Below are positions 8,464 to 16,800 of a DNA stretch of 64,000 bases, piece by piece (position 1 is the first letter of the stretch; each line of letters starts with the position of its first letter). Location of the stretch: contig NZ_JAAOIW010000004.1 in NCBI RefSeq assembly GCF_011440305.1, positions 651,266 through 715,265 of the forward strand. The letters run 5' to 3'. The notes beneath the pieces are model-generated. The model was not told the origin of the DNA and ran no database searches. It saw only the letters and a list, made by a program, of their open reading frames with translations. Origin of the DNA: Paenibacillus agricola. Its GTDB lineage: Bacteria > Bacillota > Bacilli > Paenibacillales > NBRC-103111. The translations under genes were made by a program, and so were the position numbers.

Positions 8464-9435
8464 GTGGTGACAATTATTTTATACGCTTTTTCCTTTCTAG
8501 TATCCTTCGTTATTGTTTTGTTATTAATCCCACCCTTTGCCAAGCTAGCTTTCCGCTTAGACTTTGTGGACAAGCCCCGTGAAGACGTCGAACGCAAAAT
8601 ACATCGGGAGCCGATTCCGCTTACGGCAAGCTATGTGATCTTCATCGGTTTTTTTGTTACCTATTTATTGTTTACAAGAGATTTCACTTGGCAAACCGGA
8701 GCCCTCTTTATAGGCGGTGTCTTATTGTTAGTAATAGGGACACTGGATGATTGGTATAAAACTAAAGGCAAAGACTTTCCAGCTCTGCCTAAGCTGATTG
8801 TACAAGTATCTGCCGCTGTTGTCGTTTATGCCTCGGGGATTACATTCGATGGATTTTACAATCCATTTTCGGGCGAATATGTGGTGCTTCCCGTTATATT
8901 GCAATTTTTCTTGACGATTTTATGGATTTTCGGTGTGACTACGGTCATTAATTTTTCCGATGGCATGGATGGCCTAGCAGGCGGGCTTGCTGCCATATCT
9001 GCCGTCACCTTGTTTATTGTAGCCGTAGCGAAAGGACAAACGAATTCCGCCATTATGGCCATTATATTAGTGGGCGTTACAGTCGCCTACCTGCGATATA
9101 ACAAGCCCCCCGCCAAAATTTTTATGGGAGATGCGGGTGCAACCTTCCTCGGATTTATCCTGGCAGTCATTGCCCTGGACGGTGCCTTCAAGCAAGCTAC
9201 CGTATTATCGTTGTTCATTCCGATACTTGCGCTGGGCGTTCCGATCTTTGACAATATTTTCGTCGTGATCAAACGGTTCCTGCAAGGCAAATCCATCTAT
9301 CAGGCAGATGCGAGCCAAGCCCATTATCGGTTGCTTCGGGCAGGGCTTAACCACAAGCAGGTTGTTTTGTTCCTGTGCCTCATTAGCACCTGCCTTTGCT
9401 TATCGTCCATCATCCTGCTGCTCGTCCAAAGTTAG
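8464..9435 (+). CDS. UDP-HexNAc:polyprenyl-phosphate HexNAc-1-phosphate transferase (TagO/WecA/MraY family)
   Basis: Multi-pass membrane enzyme, 323 aa, that would move a sugar phosphate from UDP-GlcNAc (or similar) to undecaprenyl phosphate, the first step of teichoic acid, exopolysaccharide or peptidoglycan-linked glycan synthesis. Family motifs are present: an Asp-Asp-Trp (LDDWYKTKGKD, about 95), NFSDGMDGLAGG (about 162) with the catalytic Asp, and FMGDAGATFLGF (about 220), plus a cytoplasmic HYRLLRAGLNHKQ His-containing loop. TagO-like rather than MraY. The start is weak: GTG 8464 or GTG 8467 without a clear ribosome binding site. It stands alone, so its glycan is unknown. Confidence 0.88.
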   Translation: MVTIILYAFSFLVSFVIVLLLIPPFAKLAFRLDFVDKPREDVERKIHREPIPLTASYVIFIGFFVTYLLFTRDFTWQTGALFIGGVLLLVIGTLDDWYKTKGKDFPALPKLIVQVSAAVVVYASGITFDGFYNPFSGEYVVLPVILQFFLTILWIFGVTTVINFSDGMDGLAGGLAAISAVTLFIVAVAKGQTNSAIMAIILVGVTVAYLRYNKPPAKIFMGDAGATFLGFILAVIALDGAFKQATVLSLFIPILALGVPIFDNIFVVIKRFLQGKSIYQADASQAHYRLLRAGLNHKQVVLFLCLISTCLCLSSIILLLVQS

Positions 9436-9439
9436 CAAT

Positions 9440-9484
9440 AAAGCCACCCATGACCACAGCTACTGTGGATGGGTGGCTATTTAT
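9440..9484. terminator. Bidirectional terminator between tagO-like and cheY-like genes
   Basis: A long stem (AGCCACCCAT.ACCACAG with CTGTGGATGGGTGGCT) sits between two converging genes; it is A-rich on the left and T-rich on the right and can serve both. Confidence 0.85.
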
Positions 9485-9502
9485 ATGAAGGCGGATTAAA
9501 TA

Positions 9503-9865
9503 TTATATATTCAGCACTTTACCGATCGCTTCTTCTATACGTTCTTTCTGAAATGGTTTGACTAAAAAGTCCCTTGCACCCGAGTCAATCGCTGCTTTCA
9601 CCATTCCTATTTGCCCCATCGCTGAGCACATAATGATTCTCGCTCTCGGATCGTGCTTAATAATATGCTGAACTGCCAAAATTCCGTCCATCTCAGGCAT
9701 CGTAATATCCATCATTACCAAATCAGGCCGAAGTACTTTATAAAGGGCTATCGCCTCCAGACCATTTGCTGCCTCTGCTACAACCTCATGTCCTAAATCG
9801 GTAACTACTGTGTTAAGCATCCTACGCATAAAGGCGGCATCGTCTGTAATTATGATTTTAGCCAT
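9503..9865 (-). CDS. CheY-like single-domain response regulator
   Basis: Stand-alone receiver domain of 120 aa. The acidic pair is at IITDDA, the phosphoacceptor Asp in LVMMDITMPEMDG, a Ser in IIMCSAMG and the Lys in FLVKPFQKERIEEA. Start is ATG 9865, preceded by AAAGGAGG; a longer in-frame extension upstream lacks a ribosome binding site. No output domain and no partner kinase or flagellar gene is nearby, so it works either in chemotaxis or as a phosphorelay shuttle through distant partners. A run of AT-rich sequence upstream probably holds its promoter. Confidence 0.9.
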   Translation of the reverse strand: MAKIIITDDAAFMRRMLNTVVTDLGHEVVAEAANGLEAIALYKVLRPDLVMMDITMPEMDGILAVQHIIKHDPRARIIMCSAMGQIGMVKAAIDSGARDFLVKPFQKERIEEAIGKVLNI

Positions 9866-10046
9866 GAAGGTTCCTCCTTTTAGCTGTATAATATTATTAC
9901 ATGTTGTTATGTATAATAAACCTCCGTTATATGCCATTATACGGCATGACCAGAAAAATGCGTATTAAATTTTGATCAATTTTAATTAAAGCCCAAAGTC
10001 TCCTCTAAACAACCCATATAATAAACCGTCTGAATATGTCTGAACG
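9866..10046. other. Intergenic stretch upstream of the CheY-like gene
   Basis: Together with 10047-10187 this makes 322 bases with no gene. The left part is AT-rich and should hold the promoter of the CheY-like gene; beyond the terminator listed next I see nothing else in it. Confidence 0.5.
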
Positions 10047-10079
10047 CGAAAAACCGTCAGGCAAGCTGCTCCTAACGGT
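10047..10079 (-). terminator. Terminator of the dehydrogenase-isomerase unit
   Basis: On the minus strand ACCGTTAGG pairs with CCTGACGGT across a nine-base loop and is followed by TTTTTC. It lies about 108 bases past the isomerase stop. Confidence 0.65.
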
Positions 10080-10187
10080 GCATTATATAAACTCCTATGA
10101 TTGAGCATGGATGAGGACAGGCGTATTTAGCTTGAGCTGTTATTGAAGTCCCGTACTATTAAGCTCTAAAACCGGGCAATGGATTTA

Positions 10188-10997
10188 TTAAGCTAATGCC
10201 CGCATAAATTGTGCATATTGAGGAAAAGCAATTTCGGCATTTTCGATTTCAGGATGCCATTTCTTTTCCCATTCCAAGGTGTAGTAGCCGTCATAGCCGT
10301 TATCATTAAGCAGCTTATACATATCTGCTAAAGGAATATTTCCTTGGCCTGTCAGGCAGTACTGGAATTCACCAGCCGTATCTGCCTTTAGGGCGGAATC
10401 CTTGACATGGGTATATTCAATCCAAGGGCTTAACGCATTCCAAGTCTGCTCCGGCTGCTCTCCAAGTGTGCGGAATGGATGGTGAAGATCCCATAATACA
10501 GCGGCGGTTTCGGTATCCAATTGCTCCATTACCGCTTTTACATCCTCACATGATGTCCAATCATCATGTGTTTCTAATAGCAGCTTCACACCGTATTCCT
10601 TAACAATCGCGCTTAGCTCCTGAAAATGGCTAACGATTGTCTGAATCGCTTCAGCCCGGTTTGTCTCCCCAATCGCCCCACCAAAAACCCTGATATAGCG
10701 CGTTTGGAATAAGGAGCAAAGCTTTCCATATTCGATGATTTCAGCCTTATTGGCTTCGAATTTCTCTTTAGAAAACATATGCACCGAGCTCGAGAAGCAC
10801 GACACCTTTAAACCAGCATCCCTGATTTGATCGCGAGTATGCAGAACATTTTCAGCAAATGCAGGAAGCTTGTAGATGTTCATTTCACCCATTACACCCC
10901 GAAAGTCAATAGCATCGAACCCATATTCAACAGCTCTTTGAATAATCACTTCCAGCTCCCAATCCGGGCAGCCTAGCGTAGTAAAAGATAGTTTCAT
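10188..10997 (-). CDS. Sugar phosphate isomerase/epimerase (xylose isomerase-like TIM barrel)
   Basis: Cytoplasmic TIM-barrel protein, 269 aa. It shows the pattern of the AP-endonuclease-2/IolE-type family: FTTLGCPDWELEVIIQRAVEYGFDAIDFRG at the start, a metal-binding Glu in LLLETHDDW (about 142), Asp/His in VLWDLHHPF (about 170), THVKDS (about 195) and YTLEWEKKWHPE near the end. Family members isomerise or epimerise sugars and inositols. It follows a 2-hydroxyacid dehydrogenase gene by 82 bp on the same strand, suggesting a small sugar-acid or polyol catabolic unit. ATG 10997 follows GAGGAGG. Confidence 0.87.
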   Translation of the reverse strand: MKLSFTTLGCPDWELEVIIQRAVEYGFDAIDFRGVMGEMNIYKLPAFAENVLHTRDQIRDAGLKVSCFSSSVHMFSKEKFEANKAEIIEYGKLCSLFQTRYIRVFGGAIGETNRAEAIQTIVSHFQELSAIVKEYGVKLLLETHDDWTSCEDVKAVMEQLDTETAAVLWDLHHPFRTLGEQPEQTWNALSPWIEYTHVKDSALKADTAGEFQYCLTGQGNIPLADMYKLLNDNGYDGYYTLEWEKKWHPEIENAEIAFPQYAQFMRALA

Positions 10998-11079
10998 ATC
11001 TATTCCTCCTCTTCCTTCTCTTTTCTTTCTTGATACTGTACCTTTTCTATTCTACTGCAATACGCTATGCATTTCATGT

Positions 11080-12084
11080 TTACATCTTCGTCATCCTTAA
11101 AAACCGTTCCTCATCTATTTCTCGCAACAGTGGCTGTCCAGCAGAGAATCTCACCAAATCCTCTACGACCATCGCTCCCAACTGCGACTTCCAATAGCCT
11201 GAATACGCACCGATATGTGGCAAGCATAGCACATTGGGCAAATTCAGCAGCGGATAATCGACCGCAACAGGCTCATTATGATAAACATCTAGCGCAGCAG
11301 AGATTCGTCCAGATGAAAGCTCATCCAAGAGCGCCGCTTCATCAATCAACGGTCCACGGGCAGTATTGATCAGCAAGGATCCATCTGCAAGCAGCTTTAG
11401 CTGCGCTTTGCCTATCATGCCCCTGGTAGCGGTGGTTAACGTATCATGTAAGGAAACAATCCGGCTGCGGCTTAGTAACTCTTCTAGGCTACATAAAGTA
11501 ACGCCAAGCTTCTGTGCTTCATCAACAGAGCAATACGGTGAACACAACAGAATGTTAGTATGAAAGCCATGTAGAAGCCGGATCACCTCACGCGAAATTT
11601 CTCCGAAGCCGATTATACCTACCGTCTGCCCGGATAACCCCATAACGGTGTTACCTGTACCGCTTGCTCCCCAATTACCTATTCGGAGCCGGTTCTGGTG
11701 ATGGTTAATTTCCCAAGCTGCGCTTAACATAAGCGTTATCGTACATTCCGCGGTAGATCGAGCCAATGCCGTATTGGCATTAACCACCTTAATCGGGCTG
11801 CGGAATACAATCGGATCCACATGTGACGTTAATGTTCCTGCTGCATAGCCGATAAAGCGAAGCTTGTCTGCCTTGGCAAGCACTTCTGCGGTAAATTTGG
11901 GCGAGCCCCAGGAAGTCAGGCAGGCATCATAACCCTGAATATCCTGCTCGAATTGGGCAGCCTCATATGGCTGGTCCTCGGTTACCCAATCTACGTCGGT
12001 GACTGACAGCAATTGGCTCATGACCTCTTCGCTAAACAGTAAATCCTTTAGCTCTTTTTTCCATATTGTGACTAAGGTTTTCAT
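11080..12084 (-). CDS. D-isomer specific 2-hydroxyacid dehydrogenase
   Basis: NAD(P)-dependent dehydrogenase interconverting a D-2-hydroxyacid and its 2-oxoacid, 334 aa. The Rossmann motif is GLSGQTVGIIGFGEISREV (about 150-168; GxGxxxR variant). The catalytic Arg lies in LLINTARGPLIDEAAL (about 240), the Glu in the YHNEPVAVDYPL segment, and the catalytic His in VLCLPHIGAYSG (about 287). It is a phosphoglycerate/glyoxylate reductase-type member, but the substrate is not determinable. It sits between an AraC regulator and the TIM-barrel gene on the same strand. Confidence 0.9.
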   Translation of the reverse strand: MKTLVTIWKKELKDLLFSEEVMSQLLSVTDVDWVTEDQPYEAAQFEQDIQGYDACLTSWGSPKFTAEVLAKADKLRFIGYAAGTLTSHVDPIVFRSPIKVVNANTALARSTAECTITLMLSAAWEINHHQNRLRIGNWGASGTGNTVMGLSGQTVGIIGFGEISREVIRLLHGFHTNILLCSPYCSVDEAQKLGVTLCSLEELLSRSRIVSLHDTLTTATRGMIGKAQLKLLADGSLLINTARGPLIDEAALLDELSSGRISAALDVYHNEPVAVDYPLLNLPNVLCLPHIGAYSGYWKSQLGAMVVEDLVRFSAGQPLLREIDEERFLRMTKM

Positions 12085-12201
12085 ATTTCATCTCCAAACA
12101 TTAAGCTTTGTTTATTATTGAAATCGCATTCATTTAGCTACATCCTTATTATAACGCAGCTGTGCCCAAGGGCAACTTCGCAATCTTCCAACAAAGCTAC
12201 A

Positions 12202-13044
12202 CTATTTACCTGTGTTTGCCTGATTCTTTTTATATTCGAACGGAGTTACCGCATAGCTTTGCTTGAACATTTTATAAAAATGGCCGGTGTGCTTATAGCC
12301 AACCGCCTCCATCACTTCACCTACAGACATATCCGAATGCAGCAACAGCTCACCCGCTTTGCGCAACCTAAGCTCCAGCAGAAAGCCGGTGAACGTCACA
12401 CCTGTTACGACTTTGAACAAGGAGCTAAAATAATTCGCAGATACGGAGATGCGTGCGGCTGCCTCCTTTAAAGAAAGCGGCTTGTCGATATGCTGCTCCA
12501 TATAATGGATGACCTCGCGGATCGCCTGTTCATAGCCAGAATCATCCTTATGCGCCCAGCCTCTAATTTCACGGTTGATAATCACCAGAAACTTCAACAA
12601 ATCTGCCCGCACCGCATATTGATGGTAGGCATCCTTTAGCTCCATTTCAAGCTTGATGTCCTCCATCAAACGCTCAATCACAATTTGTGAACGGGGTGAC
12701 AAATTAATTAGCAATACACGAGACAAAGAAACATGGGCAAGCTCCTCAATATGCCCTTCCAAGAGTGAAGGCATAAAATCCAGCTGAACCAGCTCAAAGG
12801 CTTGCCTATCAATCGGCATAAAGCAATGCATAGCCGAAGGGGGAATCGAAAACAAGTCTCCCCGCCTCAGCTCCCGCTGCTCATCGTTGACAACATGCTT
12901 GCAAACCCCATTCAGCATATAGCATATTTGCAGAAACTCATGCCCGTGGGGACTCGGATTAAAATGCGTCTCTGTACGTATTTCATGCTTAATTGGAAAA
13001 TCATCCTTCATAAAATCCTTGTAGCGGAAAACAGGTACATCCAT
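12202..13044 (-). CDS. AraC family transcriptional regulator with N-terminal cupin
   Basis: Transcription factor, 280 aa from ATG 13044, which has GAGAGGTG six bases upstream; an in-frame GTG at 13053 is part of that ribosome binding site. N-terminal cupin with SPHGHEFLQICYMLNGVCKHVV and RGDLFSIPPSAMHCF (about 30-80). C-terminal double HTH with LSLKEAAARISVSANYFSSLFK and MSVGEVMEAVGYKHTGHFYK. It is directly upstream of the dehydrogenase and isomerase genes on the same strand (117 bp), and probably controls them in response to the compound they metabolise. Confidence 0.91.
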   Translation of the reverse strand: MDVPVFRYKDFMKDDFPIKHEIRTETHFNPSPHGHEFLQICYMLNGVCKHVVNDEQRELRRGDLFSIPPSAMHCFMPIDRQAFELVQLDFMPSLLEGHIEELAHVSLSRVLLINLSPRSQIVIERLMEDIKLEMELKDAYHQYAVRADLLKFLVIINREIRGWAHKDDSGYEQAIREVIHYMEQHIDKPLSLKEAAARISVSANYFSSLFKVVTGVTFTGFLLELRLRKAGELLLHSDMSVGEVMEAVGYKHTGHFYKMFKQSYAVTPFEYKKNQANTGK

Positions 13045-13190
13045 CACGATCACCTCTCAGGAGTCATCCCATCCCTTTACTAAACTTTTCTGCTTCTTAT
13101 TCTACGACAACTTTTACAGCTGAAGTTTGGCCGGGGTACGATGTGAGCATAAGTCCATTTGACCAAGCCTTCACACTCTTACCCAACGGT

Positions 13191-14384
13191 TCAATAATAA
13201 TAGGCCATCAAATGCTCATCATATCCCTGGCCCTTATGTACAAGCGCATTCTTTTCCAAGCCGTAAGCCTCAAACCCTAATTTCTTGTAAAGCTCGAATG
13301 CCGCATAATTCGTCGAAACCACACTCAACTTAAGCTGCTGGAGACCACGTAATTCCCGTCCTCTGGCGATCACTTCCGTAAGAAGCTCTTTGGCAATACC
13401 CTTCCCTCGATATTCAGGCTTGATATAAACGCCCCAAATCATCCCTTTATGTCGTTGCTTAGTGGATGGCTCTCTTCTAAATCCGGTTATGGCGATCAGC
13501 TTACCATCCTCGGTGAACGCACCCAGAATGTAATTATCTGCATCATTTTTAATTCTTTTTACTACATCAGCCATTGATTCTCGCAGGGAGTCCTCATAAG
13601 ATGCTCCGAATGCTTCCGGATTTAGCCTTAAGGCTTCAAGCCTTAGCTGCCAAAAAATTTCCACATCCCACACGTTTACTTCTTTGATCGTCCATAAACT
13701 CGTATCTTCCTTGGGAAAATCTAATTCTTTGATCACCTCTAAAGGAAGTGCAAATTTCTTATACGTGCTTTCAACACGGGCCTGGAACCAAATCGCTTGA
13801 TAAGCATGCAGTCCTGCTTGATAAGCTCCTTCTAATTCATTGGAACCGCCATCGCCTATAAATATGGTTTCTTCAGGGGTAACCTGCAATCGTTCGCAAG
13901 CCAACTGATAGATGCGCAGATCAGGCTTAGCCACTCCAGCTTGATAAGAAAATATCACCTCGTCAAAAAAAGGAGCGAGCTCACACTCCTTCCAAGCCGT
14001 AACCTCCTCTTCGGCACAATTGCTAATAAGAGCCAGCTTGATACCATGGTCCCGCAGATTTTGCAGCAGCTTGATAAGGTCAGGACGAATCGTAAGGAAA
14101 GGCAATTTCTTTTCTTCTACTCTTTTTTCATATAAGTATTGTACGGTCTCGGGATGATAACGTAACCCAGCATGCTCTAAAATATCTCTTACAACGGCTA
14201 TGTAATTAGGGAAAAAGCCTTCCATTCGCTGCTGGTGCCGACTTTCCCATTCTTTCTTGAAATCCTCATTGGTCATGCCTAAAAAATCCATATAATTATA
14301 AAAACGATTGGAGATACGTTCCCCTTTTGAAAATTCAGAGACTAAGGTCTCAAATAAATCAAAAATAACGGCTTTGACCTTCAA
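13191..14384 (-). CDS. Fusion protein: HAD-family hydrolase plus GNAT acetyltransferase
   Basis: A 397-aa two-domain protein. Residues 1-225 are a HAD hydrolase with nucleophile motif VIFDLFETLV (the Asp+2 position is Leu-Phe rather than the common D-x-D/T), LISNCAEEE, KPDLRIYQLACERL and the acidic FIGDGGSNELEGA. Residues 232-397 are a GNAT N-acetyltransferase with acetyl-CoA motif VYIKPEYRGKGIAKELL and the later NYAAFELYKKLGFEAYG. Both halves appear intact. Start is TTG 14384 after GAGGAGCT. Phosphatase/dehalogenase substrate and acetyl acceptor are unknown; the fusion suggests that both act on one molecule. It stands apart from its neighbours. Confidence 0.88.
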   Translation of the reverse strand: MKVKAVIFDLFETLVSEFSKGERISNRFYNYMDFLGMTNEDFKKEWESRHQQRMEGFFPNYIAVVRDILEHAGLRYHPETVQYLYEKRVEEKKLPFLTIRPDLIKLLQNLRDHGIKLALISNCAEEEVTAWKECELAPFFDEVIFSYQAGVAKPDLRIYQLACERLQVTPEETIFIGDGGSNELEGAYQAGLHAYQAIWFQARVESTYKKFALPLEVIKELDFPKEDTSLWTIKEVNVWDVEIFWQLRLEALRLNPEAFGASYEDSLRESMADVVKRIKNDADNYILGAFTEDGKLIAITGFRREPSTKQRHKGMIWGVYIKPEYRGKGIAKELLTEVIARGRELRGLQQLKLSVVSTNYAAFELYKKLGFEAYGLEKNALVHKGQGYDEHLMAYYY

Positions 14385-14481
14385 AGTACCAGCTCCTCAT
14401 GTAAAACTTGATGACTTTATTTTATCATGAATTGCGGTACATTCTTTGTTATTTTTTTAGAAGCATATCGATTCCGTACAA

Positions 14482-15117
14482 TCAGTATAACCGCTTCACA
14501 TAGCTTTCCTGCAGCCCTTTCTCAATCACATCTATTGGGTATGCCTTGGAGTTTACATGGGCTGCTAATATCGCTGGAATGGAAGGCAAAGCATTTCCCG
14601 GTGACCAGGTTTTCGCATCCCAGACTCCTGAGCGTTTGAACGCTTTCGCGCAATGAATAAAGCATTCCTCAACTTCTACTCCGATGCCCAATAGGGGCTG
14701 CTTATCTCTTGCTTTCATCCTGCCCAGAATCGCTTCGTCTTTGATGATCACGGCTTTCCCATTCATCCTTAGCGTTTCTTCCAGACCAGGAATCATAAAT
14801 AGTAATCCAATTCTCGGGTTTTCCAAAATATTTCGAAATGAATCGATTCTGCGGTTGCCTGGACGTTCAGGAATAACCAAATGCTGCTTATCCATAACTA
14901 ACACAAACCCAGGCGCATCCCCGCGGGGCGATACGTCACAACGCCCTTGCCCGTCTGCTGTAGATACGAATAATAAGGGAGACAATGCGATAAAATCACG
15001 GCAATGTTGGTCTATATGTGTAATCGTTTTTTTCTGGACAAGCTCGCTTGGATAACCGACGAGGTCTCTGATTTCTTGTTCGCTCGTTATGATTTGTTGA
15101 AAAGGATGTGTGGACAT
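14482..15117 (-). CDS. Pyridoxamine 5'-phosphate oxidase (PPOX) family flavoprotein
   Basis: FMN-binding split-barrel protein, 211 aa from ATG 15117, which follows CGGAGC; longer in-frame extensions run into the ABC permease gene and are not credible. Recognisable are FIALSPLLFVSTADGQGRCDVSPRGDAPGF (an FMN-phosphate contact region), PERPGNRRIDSFRNILENPRIGLLFMIPG, and the C-terminal CAKAFKRSGVW segment, typical of the MSMEG_1061-like PPOX branch. These proteins are usually F420- or FMN-dependent oxidoreductases of unknown substrate, not vitamin B6 enzymes proper. It follows the ABC-2 operon by 46 bp and may be cotranscribed. Confidence 0.85.
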   Translation of the reverse strand: MSTHPFQQIITSEQEIRDLVGYPSELVQKKTITHIDQHCRDFIALSPLLFVSTADGQGRCDVSPRGDAPGFVLVMDKQHLVIPERPGNRRIDSFRNILENPRIGLLFMIPGLEETLRMNGKAVIIKDEAILGRMKARDKQPLLGIGVEVEECFIHCAKAFKRSGVWDAKTWSPGNALPSIPAILAAHVNSKAYPIDVIEKGLQESYVKRLY

Positions 15118-15163
15118 TGGATTAGCTCCGTTCCTACGGTATATGATTCTAGGTTCCCATGCC

Positions 15164-15991
15164 TCAACCCGCCACACTCGAATACTTTCGAATGCCAAAC
15201 GACCACAGCCAATAAGCCAAGGCCATCACGATTGCCGCTACAGCCGGAACTCCCCAAGCCGCCCAGCTATACTGCTCGGGACGCAGCAGAAATGCCGCCG
15301 GGAAAAAGCTGCCTAATGCATATGGGATCACATAGGTCAGCAATACGCGCAGGATTGGATGGAAAATCTCCAGCGGATAACGTGTAAAATCATACAGCCA
15401 GTTCACTGGATAAATCAGTGAACGGATTTCCTGCACCCAGAAGGTCAGTACACTGATTGTTAGCAGGATCGCGAATTGAATAATAGCGCTGCTGAATAAG
15501 GCGACCATACAATAAAGGAATGTCCACACCGTCCAAGACATATCCAAATGTGCTGCGGAATAAACCATAATTACGACCCCTGTGACAAGCTGCCCGACGC
15601 CATTCAACTCCTGCGACAGCCCGATTGTTTGGAATAACACACCCACCGGGCGAACCATCATCACATCCATCAGCCCACGGCGGATATAGCCCGTCAACGA
15701 AAAAGGGGCATTAAACAAAGTTTGGTTGAGCGCTTTACCCGTTGCGGCAAGCCCAAAAATAAAAATCATTTCATAAAAGCTCCAATCCGCCAGCTTAGGG
15801 ATTCGCTGGAAGATAACCGTCAGAAACAGCAGCGTACTGCCTTGTGCCAATATGCCTGCACCTACGGCAATTAGCGTATCCGAACGGTATTCCACTAATG
15901 TTTTTAAATAAATTTTCAAATATTGGCCGTATAAGCCCATTAAATAAATCGACTGCTGCCATATATTTCTTCTCGGAATTAACATGTTCAT
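15164..15991 (-). CDS. ABC-2 type exporter permease (second)
   Basis: Six-helix membrane subunit, 275 aa, of the COG3694 type that pairs with a COG4587 permease and a COG4586 ATPase. Hydrophobic segments are spread along the protein (for example LIAVGAGILAQGSTLLFLTVIF, EMIFIFGLAATGKAL, AAVAAIVMALAYWLWSFGI), and GYIRRGLMDVMMVRPVGVLFQ matches the coupling region seen in the sister permease. Its start overlaps the stop of that gene by 4 bp. Related systems expel drugs, viologens or lantibiotics; cargo is unknown here. Confidence 0.9.
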   Translation of the reverse strand: MNMLIPRRNIWQQSIYLMGLYGQYLKIYLKTLVEYRSDTLIAVGAGILAQGSTLLFLTVIFQRIPKLADWSFYEMIFIFGLAATGKALNQTLFNAPFSLTGYIRRGLMDVMMVRPVGVLFQTIGLSQELNGVGQLVTGVVIMVYSAAHLDMSWTVWTFLYCMVALFSSAIIQFAILLTISVLTFWVQEIRSLIYPVNWLYDFTRYPLEIFHPILRVLLTYVIPYALGSFFPAAFLLRPEQYSWAAWGVPAVAAIVMALAYWLWSFGIRKYSSVAG

Positions 15992-16800
15992 CCTCCATTA
16001 ATGGTCATGTGCTTGGATGCTTTCATCCACAAGAGCCGGCTAAGAACAATCATAACCAGAGCCCAGCCAAGCTGCTCCAGTAACGAAACCATCATCGTCC
16101 AGCCCGATAACCGTCCTGTATATATGGATAAAGGAATATATGCCATTGCCTGAAACGGCAAGTATTCAAGCACCTTTTGCATCGCTGCAGGATAAAATTG
16201 AAACGGAATCAACGTTCCGGCGAAAATATCGACCAAAGCCTTTTTGGCCACCTGGACGCCAAAGGTGTTCGTCGTCAAGAACGAAACCATCATCACAATC
16301 GAGTTTAAGCTGAACGCGACAAGAAAGCCAATAACCAGGCTGACTCCAAAACCAAGCGCAGCATACACATCTGCCGGTGGAGAGATGCCAAGCACGAGGA
16401 TAAGCAGCAGCATTGCCGGAATGTTGACCCAAAGCATTTCCACGACAAAATAGCCAAAAGCCTCCATAAATCGTTGCAATTGAAAATCGACGGGTCGAAT
16501 CAAATCCAAGGCGATATCACCGGAGCGAACGCGACTGGCTACCTCATACACAGGCGCCCGTTCTGCTGGGGACCATCTGGCAAAATTAATTGCTTGTCCA
16601 ACCATGACATAGGTGATCAATTCCTGCCAAGGCATGACCGTATTCGTGGAGTATTGGTAAATGGCTTTCCAAAGCATGAAGAATAGGGTGCAGAAGATCA
16701 AGGTCGAAATCAACGTCATAATAAAATCAAAACGGTATTGCATCCTTTGACGAACAGCAATTCGGGACATCCCCGCCATGCGTTGGACGGTTTGCATCAT
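15988..16800 (-). CDS. ABC-2 type exporter permease (first)
   Basis: Membrane subunit, 270 aa, COG4587-like. It carries RMQYRFDFIMTLISTLIFCTLFFMLWKAIYQYS at the N-terminus, VASRVRSGDIALDLIRPVDFQLQ (the counterpart of the RPVGVL region in the second permease), and further helices to the end. It overlaps both the ATPase gene upstream and the second permease gene downstream by 4 bp, so the three are translated as one unit. The two permeases probably form a heterodimeric pore. Confidence 0.9.
   Translation of the reverse strand: MMQTVQRMAGMSRIAVRQRMQYRFDFIMTLISTLIFCTLFFMLWKAIYQYSTNTVMPWQELITYVMVGQAINFARWSPAERAPVYEVASRVRSGDIALDLIRPVDFQLQRFMEAFGYFVVEMLWVNIPAMLLLILVLGISPPADVYAALGFGVSLVIGFLVAFSLNSIVMMVSFLTTNTFGVQVAKKALVDIFAGTLIPFQFYPAAMQKVLEYLPFQAMAYIPLSIYTGRLSGWTMMVSLLEQLGWALVMIVLSRLLWMKASKHMTINGG

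Noticed and set aside
16166..16432. 88-codon minus-strand frame inside the ABC-2 permease gene
   Set aside because: It is a shifted reading of the permease gene; the permease frame has clear membrane segments.
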